Part shown: piece by piece, positions 1 to 11,200 of the stretch
Layout: every line of letters starts with the position of its first letter
Numbering within the stretch: the stretch's first letter is position 1
Assembly: GCA_003640385.1 (NCBI GenBank)
Contig: RCAB01000072.1
Coordinates: 124,001 to 188,000 of the forward strand
Direction: 5' to 3'
Length of the DNA stretch: 64,000 nt
DNA from: Setaria digitata
Taxonomy: Eukaryota; Nematoda; Chromadorea; Rhabditida; Setariidae
Translations under genes and position numbers: made by a program
Notes under the pieces: model-generated
What the model was told of the DNA's origin: nothing
What the model saw: the letters and a program-made list of their open reading frames with translations, nothing else
Databases searched by the model: none

Positions 1-478
1 TTAACCTGAAAATCTTTGGAAATACTTTCTTTTTTCTTTGTTACATCAGTTGCTTGACAACTTATTTTCATCTATCACAATAAGTTTTATGGATAACATG
101 TGAGATATCTCATTGTTTTGTTCAACTAATTTGAGTGTTCAACTTTGCAGATATCACACTTGCCAAGGAGACAAGAAAAAATTTTTTCCACTTATTACGA
201 TTTTATTTTTAATTCATTATGTTTGGAAATTGATTTTCATTAGTTGATTCACTCAGAAGTGTGCTTCGAACTGTTCTTCCCGAGTTTTCATGGATGAAAA
301 ACCGATTGATTGAAAAATGTTCCAAATATCCTAACTAACCATATTTTAAACACTAATTGATTTTTTTTAACTTTTCATTTTCAAATTATTTTTCACTCGT
401 CATCAGTAACTTTCACAAATGATTTCAAACGATTCGATTCATAGAAAATTCCAATTAAAAACCAAGCTGTTCACTTAC
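1..478. other. non-coding edge
   Basis: No ORF with a coding look is visible. If the small exon at 522-479 is real, its gene continues into this stretch and past the window edge, but I could not find a second exon here. Confidence 0.5.
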
Positions 479-522
479 TCAATTTCGAAACTGACATCAC
501 TTACTTGTAGCGGATCGTCCAT
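479..522 (-). CDS. possible first exon of a gene leaving the left edge
   Basis: Read on the minus strand, a TTTCTAG acceptor is followed six bases later by ATG and the peptide MDDPLQVSDVSFEI, then a GA|GTAAGT donor (phase 2). A second perfect donor, CAA|GTAAGT, lies inside the exon (phase 0), so two 5' splice sites are possible. The layout of a trans-splice-like acceptor, a short leader, ATG and a strong donor is that of a nematode first exon. There is no homology to lean on and no downstream exon was found, so this is a weak call. Confidence 0.25.
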
Positions 523-3500
523 ATTCGTTCTAGAAATTTTTATTATTGATGAATTATTTCTCGCTATCATCACTAATTGCTACTACTGATTAAAAATTAA
601 CAACTGCTTCCTTTCCAGTTTCCTTTAATTGGTTTTTGAGTCGTTCAAATAACTGATGTGATGTGAAGGCAAAAATCGCAAAAATCCTAAGATGTTGGAA
701 AGTTAATTTGTTTTAAATTAGTTGAAGCATTCTTTAGCTGATCTGTTTTGGACCTCTTGATATTTAATTTCTACTTTAGATATTTTTAATTCTACTTCAT
801 TTTGAACGAATTTTTGTAATTTTTGATGGAATGTGGAAAAAATAATATAAAACGAAAAAATAACAGAATTTATAATGTAAAGTGGGTTAAAATTCAATTG
901 AAGTTTTTGAAAAAATACTTTAATAGGTAGAATAAAATAAATTAACATTTTAGCCATTTTAGCACTATAATTCTCTGATATTAATAATCAGTGAATAACT
1001 GATGAACTGAACTTACGTGATGGTAGGATTTTCTTCAACGGAAGAAATATTTTCAGTGATGTTCAAAACCTCTGCAAATTAATATTTATTTAAATTTAAA
1101 TTGAATCATTTTGAAGAGTAATAGAATGAGAAGTGACACGACGACAATTTCGAGCCTAACAACAAAACATCAAACAGAAGCGTTTATATTTGCCCATTCT
1201 CAATCTCATTTAATTATTCAACCCATTCAAAATTTCTTAAATAGTTAAAAAGATAAAATTCATTCAATTGCATTTGCAATTTTCGGGCTAACAATTTTGT
1301 GACAGTACAATTCAAAGAATGATTTCGCATTTTATATTACGATATTAAGCGATGGACCATATAATTTGCTATGGTTATTCTAACTATCTTATTTCTATTC
1401 GGCTTTCGAATCATTTGAAACTTATCTGAATAAAATCTTCAGGAAATTACTCAATTTATATATTCATTTTATTCAAAAAAGCACACCAATTTTATTATTC
1501 GTTACATTCCTTCTCACTGCTTCCTGCAACTCCAAATTTCGTTCAAATAACTTTAAATTTGAAACTTATTGTCAGTTAGTAAAATTTCTTCTAATAGTCA
1601 TTTAATTTTAAAATCTTTGATATTCACAATCATAACAACTTCAATAATATATAACTATGTAGTGATAATGGTTTGCAGGAATGCACACTGTTCAGGCACA
1701 CTGCTTTCGTCTTGCGCGAGTTAAATACAACCTTAAAAATTCAACAGAAAATGAAAAACAAACCACCATCACATTGTTTGCAAGTTGTCCGACTGGTAAT
1801 GCTGAGCCCAGAAATAAGACAAATATTCGTGGAGAAAGCAGCCTGTAGTCCAATTAACCTTTTTTAATTACAATTATGCTAACATTCTTATTAATTGAAC
1901 AGTAATTAAATGACTAAATATTTGTTGTCATTTTCAGTCGACTTAGTCTGCTCTTAGACTTGTTTTTTAGCTGTTTTGATTTCATCAAGCCAGTTTTAGT
2001 TTTCCAGTTATTCTATGATGAAAACAATCTCTAAAATAATCTACTCTTATGCACTTATAGTCTTAGTGTTCCCAACAACATTTCTAATCTTACTGGTAGA
2101 CGATGAAATAATCACCATGTTAAGATTCGTGTTTCTGGATGAAGCAATATAGGTGCCGTGCCATGTAAGGGAAAGATTATTGAGACACTCCAGAAGCTTC
2201 CTGTGAATGCCCGATCGTCTTGAAAAAAATTCAGGTTGAGGAGAGGTTGTGTGTAGAACATATCTCTGATTATCGCTGATAAGAAGAGCACGTAAGATAA
2301 AACGCTTGACGAACTAACAATGAATGACGAATGCTCTAGATTGAATTTCATTCATTTCAGTGCCGAATTATGCATATATTGTATATTGAAATTTTTCTGC
2401 ATAAATATTAAACAAAAGAAAATAAACGTGGAATTAAAGAACTGCTCCTTAAAGGTGCGTGGAGTTAGGAGTTTGCCACGTCTTTTTCAGGGGCAAATAA
2501 GCGATGCATTTTGTTGACGAGTCAATGCGTGAGTTCTATTTTTTGAAGTCAAAAACTGTTCACTGACTTTTTTCACCTGCATACATATTTCACGTCCATT
2601 TTGTTGCTGTTTCTTAGTGATAGCAGTTATCACTTATCCAGTATGCTGGCACATTGTTGAAACTAAGTTCTTAATATATAATTTCTGCTCTTTGCCTTCT
2701 CGAATTTACATGTTTGCTATGGATAGTATACTGAAAGAATATCACTGGTTCTCAATTAAGAAAATGTATAAGAGATTAGATCGACAAAGACCACTTTACT
2801 ATTAAACTCGGTCCAAAAACCCTAAAAATTCTCGATATGAAATACTGCAATTATTACCTCAACGTTTCGTCTTAATTTATTTTATTCAAACTAATTAAAC
2901 AAGTTTCCAAACAGCAACCAACTGAAGGAGAACGACCTTTGAACCTAAGTGATAAATGAAATTGGACGGATTTTGAACAGAAAAAGATGACAGAATAAAA
3001 GTTATTATCACAGTATTTCATTGTGGTAGTGATGAAAGGCCCATCTAATTTTCTTGTAAACAGACCAAAATTTTAATCCAAAAAGGATCTTAACTTGTAG
3101 TGAGCGATAGAAAATGTTGGAAAGCCAAAAAATATTATAGCTATTCATTCTAATTATTAGCTTTTGAATAGCATCATCTAAGCTTTTTTTTTTAAAAATT
3201 CTTAAAAGTCCAAATTTTAAGCAAAATTGAAATTTTTTTTCTTTTTTTTTAAAGAGCGAGAGAAACTGTCCTGCAAAAAGCGACACATAGGATCGTTAGA
3301 GGGTAGCTAAATGAAATCCAAGTATTTTGGTTAATTTCATTTAATTCAGCAACAATTATAGAAGTGAATCAGCAATTAGTTAAATTTGTTAATTGTATTT
3401 GATCAGTCCATTCTTGTTATATGCGCGTTAAATGGCGTTCTGAAGTATGAAAGCCAAATTTGATGAATAAATTTCGATAGAAAAGGCTGTAGGATTTTAA

Positions 3501-3851
3501 TTTTATAGTTTTTTTCTTAATTTTTATAACAGTATTTGTAAAGAAAAGAAAGGAAATTCTTGGCTGACGAATAGACAAATCATGTGAGGAAATTAATTTA
3601 ACTAATTGTAAGCTACTTGAAATTCGAGCGACCGCCATGAACAACAAGCAATTGTTTGTAAAAATGAGTAGTGAAAGTGGTAGAAGTGATGGACTAATGA
3701 TAATATAGAAATTGTTTCGACTTTTGATTTTTTGAATGTTTGAAATATTTTCAACAATTTCTGCACTTCTGTGTAACAATCAGAAGAAAGCTTAATTTTG
3801 CTACATATTCGTAATATACGACGAGCGAGGCGAATAAAGCAAATTAATTAA
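523..3851. other. intergenic, no supported gene
   Basis: AT-rich DNA with many short ORFs of low-complexity composition on both strands. None has splice sites in phase, a family motif or a signal peptide that I would defend. Confidence 0.6.
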
Positions 3852-4307
3852 TCAGTAGACAGGGACCTGGTCAGTTTGACACCTGTAATAAGCGATTTCA
3901 GCCCGTTGTGGCTGTTCTACCGGGGGATCGAAATACTCGGGAAGTGATGCTCTCGATATCTCATCGTAATTGCGTTTCACAATTTGCTTCCTCTCGGGAG
4001 TTGTCAAATTTTCCATTTCCATTGGTGATGGCACAAATTTTTGTTTCTCTGAAACTAATAATATAAAAATACATAAATAAGCAAAAGTCTATTCAATTTC
4101 TTTAATTCTGTTTATCAGTTATTTTTGTGTTTTTCCAATGAATATTCGTTTTTTTTTTTTTTTTTTTCATTTTTTTAAAGCGATATGAGCAGCGCATAAC
4201 GGAAAGAAAATGACGGGGAAATAGTTGGTTTTTCCTTTAAGCAGTGAATTTGATAAATTAACTAGCTAAATTGTTGTGAAACGAATACCTGGCATCTCCA
4301 GTTTCAT
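3852..4307 (-). CDS. short tail-like protein C (two exons)
   Basis: Exons 4307-4289 (MKLEMP plus one base) and 4048-3852 join in phase 1 through a G|GTATTC donor and a TTAGTTTCAG acceptor, giving 71 residues. The large exon reads cleanly to a stop and is rich in Pro, Glu, Arg and Tyr, with NYDEI, YFDPP and a final CQTDQVPVY. It has no signal peptide, membrane segment or family I recognise. The acceptor phase equals that of the block at 6487-5946, and both follow a mini-exon ending MP plus G. It could therefore be an alternative cytoplasmic tail of the membrane protein upstream (8245-7421) rather than a gene of its own. Splice sites and frame are seen; gene status is inferred. Confidence 0.4.
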
Positions 4308-5945
4308 ATTTGCCAAAGATTGGGAAAAAAAAGGCGTTTTACAAATTTTAAAAATTATATGAGAAATACCAGAACCTTCAAAATAAATTTTTGAAAAACA
4401 GCTTGCACTGAAGCAGGAGTATTACTTTCAAATTTGTCACAAATAGATTGTAAGTGATAGAAATTCTGAGCAGGTCTGAAAGTGGTATCCAAATATGAAG
4501 GACAAACAAGCTTCCATTTGGGGACAATAAGATTTTTCGATTTAACTTGCATTTTTTTTTTTTTTTTTTCTTTCTAATGCTGTATTAGTGGCACGATTTC
4601 TGGAACAGTATGTCGAAGCACTTCATCACTGCAGTGAACATTTTCTCTTCGAGAGGTTAATTTTTCCTAAACGCTCAAAAATTGATGAAAACCCCTCGAA
4701 AATTTGCTTATTCAAATTCAAAAGACATTGCGATGAGATAAATTAATTTCGTTCATTGCACTGCCATTTTAAATAAATACTTCGCAAATTTTCGGCAAAA
4801 CTTTCTGGAAAACTTTAGAATAAATCTCTTCGAATTTCATCAGTTCAGTTCAGAGACTATCATTTAAAACAATTTTCTGACGGCAGATCAAATCTGCTTT
4901 GTAAAATTACGAAGTCATCAAATATGAGGAGAGGGTGAATATTTTTCTGATATTCATCTTAGCCACTACTAGAATCGCATAGAGTGAAATGAAAATATGT
5001 ATTTAACTATTTTTCATCTGTTTCAGTTAGTCTGAAAGAGAGTACTGTATGGATAAACTCCTTGAAATCTCTTATAGGATTAAATCTGAATAAGAATTCC
5101 ATCAGAGCCAATAGGCGCTTATGCTGATGGTTGCTTTTCATAGTCCATTAAATTATTCAAGACAAAGTTTTGAAAGTGCACTGTTTGGGGACGAAATCGT
5201 GAAGAGTTGAACTCTTTATGCGATATATTACTATTATTACAATTTTTCATAAATACAACAAATATATCGCAATGAACCGTTCGTTGAGTGCAATCTTTTT
5301 GTCTACCAGTGCTGCTTTCTTAGACTCAATTGTAAAATAACATTTCGCAGTTGAAAGTAGGACTTTTCACTCCTTGCATAAATAATTTTGAGTTAAAGTG
5401 AAGGTAAAAAGAAGAGCGAGCTGACATGCAAAACAGGTTTCAATCGATGGAGAAACTTCACACAAATTCTCCATCAAAAATAAAATTCAAAATTTTAGTC
5501 ATTATTACTGGTTTTGTCATGCTATTGTGTAGGTAATTATACAGGATAAATGCCTGTCGGTTGCTTGGATTGGTCCTTATCCACAAATAAAAGTTTTCTT
5601 AGCAAATTCCGAAACAAACATATGAGTGAAGTAAATCAGTCCTAAGATGGACAATTAAATTAGTTCATCCCTCCTCTTCCCCAGCAAACTGACATTTTCT
5701 CTGTTAGAAATAAGGCACTCGCTGAGATGATCTTACATCGAAATAATTCTACTCAAAAACAAAGGCATCTTTCAGTTTTTCTAATTTCTTTCTTTACCCG
5801 AATTCGACCGACATCATGGGTTAAAGGATCTCTCCCAGAACCGCCAGGCATTTTCCTGGAGGCTACCTCTGCTCCAAGCAAATTCCTTGAGCTTCTGAAT
5901 CTGCATATACATCTAAAACATCGAATGCAAACTGTACATTGATTT
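4308..5945. other. spacer between coding blocks B and C
   Basis: AT-rich, with poly-T tracts around 4150 and 4552. No supported coding exon; it may be intronic if B and C are parts of one gene. Confidence 0.5.
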
Positions 5946-6803
5946 TCATAATAATTCTTTCGTTTCGGCGCGCGGCATCGTTTTTTCTTCTTCCACAACG
6001 TAATTCTCCTCGCATCTCTCCTCGAATGTTTCTCGAGTCGAGTACTGTTCTGCTGACGATCCACCGTTATGCACTGTGGGAACTGACGTTGTTTCTGCCA
6101 TCTGGTATCCGTTGCGTCGTATCCCTGACGTATTCAACTGTTTTCGAGCGCTAATGTCTGTAGTTAGCTCTGATCGGCCGGTTGTCTCACCACCCACACC
6201 GGTACCTGTGTCTGTACCGGTTCCTGCTTTATCGTATACATTACCGTCATCGATTGTTCGGTCGAACGTTTCACGAATTTTTACTGTACTGGTAGTAGTG
6301 GTATACAAGGGATTACGATACCCACGAAATCCACGTACTGGTCGCAAGGTGTCGATTTCGTTTGGAGTACTGTATAAACCCTCCTTCTCCTTCCGAATCA
6401 GATTGTCCGTGCTTAGTCCTTCTTGAGATTCATCCTGCTTGTAGGAACGATAACCCACCAGAGCACGTTGATCTTGATGAAAGGGTGCTGAAAAGAAGAG
6501 ATAAGTAAATTAAAAGGGGTGAAGAATGGATGCAGAGAATGTTATTGTGGGACAAATCCTGAAATACTGAGACGTTGCTCCAACAACAAACATTAGGTCA
6601 GATGGTCTGAATCCCGAGCTTTCACATTAAACATTTTGCAGTAGCAATAAGGAGTCATTAGCTTACATCATTCATATACAGCAAACAAAAAAGAGAAAGC
6701 CTTGAGATCATCGAGAATGTTACTGAAAGGTGACGATGATACTTATGATACTGTTAATTACTGTTAATAGAAGTTTAGTTAAAGGAGGCGAATTACCAGG
6801 CAT
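5946..6803 (-). CDS. tail-like protein B (two exons)
   Basis: A mini-exon 6803-6797 (ATG CCT G, donor GTAATT) joins exon 6487-5946 (acceptor CTTTTCAG) in phase 1, giving 182 residues ending KELL and a stop. The large exon has GC-richer, codon-like composition than its surroundings. It carries a Gly/Thr repeat (TGTDTGTGVGG), a run of Thr (YTTTTST) and two related motifs, KIRETFDRT and STRETFEER. There is no membrane segment. The block sits 0.6 kb below the membrane-protein gene on the same strand. That gene's last coding exon contains an in-frame GTTAGT donor of matching phase just before its stop, so B may be its long cytoplasmic tail. I do not recognise the family. Confidence 0.45.
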
Positions 6804-7420
6804 TTTGATTAATATTTGTTCTTTGAAATTTCATTGAAATTGTCCAGTAAATTACTAGTATATACTCTAATTTAAATTAAAAAAAAGCAAAATAAACCGG
6901 CTACTTCGTGCTGATTTTTCATCTGGAGATTAAAAGGTACTTTTAAGAGAGACAATATACTTGAAGTGACAGGAGCAAGTAGTAATTCCTAGATAGATCG
7001 TAATGTTCAGCTTAGGAATTTAAAAAATAGTATCACCAAAAGACGATTAGCAGGGGTAGGAAAATATTGTGAAAAAATATATTGGAAAGAGGCCATCAAA
7101 TAAGTAAAATTTTAATCATTCGCGAATTGGCATTAAAGAAAATGAGTGCATAGAGCGAAGAAGCAAATACCTGATATTACTCTGATATTGCAGATATTTA
7201 TTTGCTTCTTCTTAGTATCAGATATCATCTTTTTTTTTGAGGAAACAAAGATACGAAAGACGAGAAAAAATTTTCAGAACTTTATATTTTGGAATTCATT
7301 ATCCTCTTATTATAATTTAATTAACCATATTTTTTGTATTTCGGTGAACTTTTAAATAAGTTTCAAATCGTTGACTGAAATGGAAATAGTAAGAAAATAC
7401 AACATTGCTTTAAAACAAAA

Positions 7421-8245
7421 CTAACTCCTTGTTTTTTTTGCTTTATCGAACTGCTTAGTTTGCTTTCTGGCTTTTCCGAATAACCAAGCCATAGTGCCGA
7501 GAAGCCCGAAAAGAAGAAATAGTCCTAAGATTATAAACAGCGTCATCAACCTGAAATAAGGTTCAGTTTTTACAATCATCCTTTTCAGAAAGATATCATT
7601 TCTCAAAAATAAAACAAAACTTGAACGCAAAATACCATTTTTTTATATACTGGATGTTAAAATTCAATAGAATTTTCAGACAGATTTCAAATGAAAGCAA
7701 TTAATGAGTTAAAAGGTACCATATAGGAATTACATTTTCTTGAGGTATACAACATATTCGCCCACAACATTCCAAGTCAGGTCGGCATCTGCAGTTTTAT
7801 TAGAAAATTAACTTTATTATTTGAAAAAAGTAGTCATTCGGTAGATGGAATATTTCCTGAAGCTAAAATTTTGGGCAAATTAGACCTAAAATCTGTGCAA
7901 TTATCCTAGTCTTTCCAGTTCATACATTTACAGGATAAATTTTTCATTTCAGAATAATTAACAGAGAGTTAGAGAGTGAGAAAGTTTCCAATGATGTGGT
8001 AATCATCTGAAGTACTTTAATACTAATTTTTTCCACAAATCATTGATTACTTGTTACATTTTACTTAGGCAGACCCTGTTCAGTTCATGTTTAAATTCCA
8101 CCTTTTCATTTGGAACTCGTTACCTAAATTCGTATCGTTCACTACGACCGGCTACATTGGCGTCTTCGAAGACACATTGTATGAAATCGTTATCATAGCC
8201 TTCGTATCGGATCCCTCTACTATTTGCTTGTATCAGTAGATCCAT
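7421..8245 (-). CDS. small type I membrane protein, six-cysteine ectodomain
   Basis: Three exons, 8245-8124, 7788-7720 and 7550-7421, join in phase (2, then 2) and encode 106 residues. The ectodomain has six cysteines, with the motif CRPDLECCGRICC at about residues 42-54. It is followed by one hydrophobic helix (LMTLFIILGLFLLFGLLG, about 64-81) and a Lys/Arg-rich stop-transfer tail (GKARKQTK). The C..CCG..CC-then-helix layout is shared by Shisa/VOPP1-like and nematode CX-module proteins, but I cannot place it in one family. The start is uncertain: the hydrophobic reading YLLCIIMDLLI continues upstream of the ATG, preceded by a TAG that could be an acceptor, so a signal-peptide exon may lie further upstream. 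The likely place is the plasma or an endomembrane. Confidence 0.65.
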
Positions 8246-11200
8246 AATAATACACAATAGGTAGAAATTCTACGGTCGTCTTGGTTCACCAATATTTCGT
8301 TAATGATTTGATTTTTCGAACTGAAAATAGATTATTTCAGTAAGAAAATTAATTAATTAGTGCAAACTAATGTGTTTGTGCAGCATATATGAAAAAGAGG
8401 AAATAAATATTTCAAGTTAAAAGTTACTGTTAAAAAACTGCTTAGGGTGAAAAGGAGAAAACTCATTTTTTGCGAAAAAAGTATTTCATTCAATTTATAA
8501 AAAGAAAAGTTTAGCTGTTGAACTTCTATTTCCAACTGCTGATAGCTTTTTGAGAATCACTGTAGAAGAAATAACGATTAATAATTAACGAATAATTAAT
8601 AACCAATAATTAGTAATAATAATAACGAAATTTATATATATTATTATTATTATCATTATTTATATTAACTATAATAATTGTGATTGCCGTTATCATAGTT
8701 ACTAGTTTTTGTAATTATTGTTATAATTACTAATTATCATGGTTGTTAATTATTATAATTATCAATATAATTGTTATTTGTTACAACTGATATTATTATA
8801 ATTATAATTATAACAACAACTTTTATGATTCACAATTTTTAATTACAATTAGAAAACAAATTTTTTGAAAAATTGAGAAAGGCATCGAATTGTGTAGTAG
8901 CACTGGTGACAGGAATGTGTCGCTACGGGAAATATAAATGTAAGTAAATGTGACCTGTTGTTAGTTGTCACGTTCATAACGGAAGCAACTCAGCCGTAAA
9001 TTTGTGATGTAAGGCAGAGTAAAGAATGAAGAGGAATGTAGAAAGGAAAACAAATTAAGAAGTACAAGGTACTGAAGAGAAGTGCGTGACCTTCCAGTGG
9101 ACGACTTCACGCAAACGGTTCCGTCTGGCATATCGGGCAGAAAATGAAGAAATGAATTGATTTAGTCTACAGTTCAGGAGTAATCTTCATTTATATAGCC
9201 TGATTTTAAATTCATTGAAAAGGTGAGTGTTTGAATGGTTAATTAGAAGCATTAGATGAGGAAGAGTTAATTAATAGAATAAATTTGAATATTATAAATA
9301 ATGAAAATCCGCGATAGCATAAAGTAAGACACTAGTCGAAATTGTCACTTTGAAAATGGAAGATAATTAAACTTTACAAAGTTAACGGTTCATTACTTTA
9401 TAAGATTTCCCTGTTAACCTGTCGCTTGTTATTTTCCAATTTTTTTCATTCTTTTTTCATCGCTTTTAGCCATCGATTGATTATATTTGATTTCCTATTT
9501 GTTATTTCTGTTATTTCGGCACCACTGTAAAGTGAAGGAAAAGGAATTCCTTTTCGATTTCCAGTTTCGAGCAAGTTCCCGGTCCGCTAAGATGACAAGT
9601 TGACATGACACGTGGTTTTTAGCATCAAATTGGAATGAAAGGAAAGAAGTAATGGAAAAGGGAAATAATGAACCGAATCAAAATGCCCTAAAATATGTAT
9701 ATTTTATCTTCCACAATCAGAGTGTAATGCAGTGCATTTGTTTATTAAAATTAGGAAGTAAGACAAGAGTGAATTAAATTGGAGCTGAACTTTTTGTCCG
9801 TACCTCTGTTGTTTCGCTTAATTGAGAGAAGGACTGAGAACATGTAGTGTGGTGAAGATTGGATGGAAAAGAAGGAGAGAAGAAATTGAAAGCAGGTCAG
9901 GAGTATTATCACTGTTTCGAATTCTGAATGATATGATAAGAGAGGAGGCTAGACTTAGTCCTCTAATGGAAGTTACATAAGGTAGCTGTCTTCTATCCCC
10001 TTAATGAGACTTGCTAACGTTTTTCAAACAGCACTACGTCAAACTTCTTCTCCCCTCCTTCCCCTACTGAAAATAAAACTAACAAATCGGTCTGCACGTG
10101 TCTGTGTCTGTTTTTCGATCAATCGATCAGTTAGTTACCTTCTACTACCTATCTATAATATATATTAAAATTAAGGGAGAAGAGAACCGGTCGCTGAGGA
10201 GAATTTCGATATGAGCTTCCAGGTAATGTTTGGTTTGTTGTACAATCCATCGTCCCACTTCTCTCTTTTTTCACTCCTTCTGCGAATAAATCAGTGAGAT
10301 CTTTTTGCTTACTTTGCCAGGGATGGATTAATCAATTTAGCTATGAAATAACAACAGAGATGAAATGTGTCCGCCTGCAAAACCATCAATCTATTTTTCT
10401 CCGGCGCAATTTCATTTTAATTAACACTGCATTGAATTGGGTCCTGAAGCAACCTGTAAAACTTCAAGTGACTTACAGAACGAGCATTCCTATTTAACTC
10501 AACTGATAACAAGTCTGTTCATCAGCAGAATGCATTTCGAAACATCACACTTCAACATTCGACTAGATTATGAAACTTATATGAACGGAAGCAATAATAA
10601 ATTCAATAATTATATTAAAATTGCAAGAGAGAAATTAATTTTGCAACTGCCGCTCTTTTAAAGTGTACAGTGAATGTGTAAAGGAATAGTTCATTCGGCT
10701 AACTAAAATGGACCATAAGGAATCCAATTATCACATGCCATTTATTACTACAAATCTTTCGACTCAAAACATTTCAATACTTCTTTCTGCAGCTGCTGTA
10801 AAAAAAAAAAAACAACAGATGTTGTTTTGTTTCGTTGAATTGTCAAAAATCGAAAGTGAGTTTATTGCACTCAGATCTCTTTCGAACCAACGGCTCTACG
10901 TTGAATATTTCTTTTAAAATTTCATTGGTAGCCAGTATAATTATTGACTGATTGTCCTCTTTGTGGCTATTTGTTTAGAACTGCGGCTCCACTAAACCAA
11001 CTTTGACGAAGTATAATAATTACATCGACTTACTTAACTTCAAACAAGGGTTAAATCCAAAAGTTTCGACTTTGGTAGGGATGAAACTGAAAGATGTAAG
11101 TTGGATGCTTCAAATTCATTACGAAGTATTGGGTGAGGTACTCTTTTTAATGAAGTAGAAACTTGTCTTTCCAGTTGTAAATGATTTTAAACATATTTGC

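Noticed and set aside
1673..1867. 64-residue plus-strand frame
   Set aside because: No splice context, motif or composition to support it.
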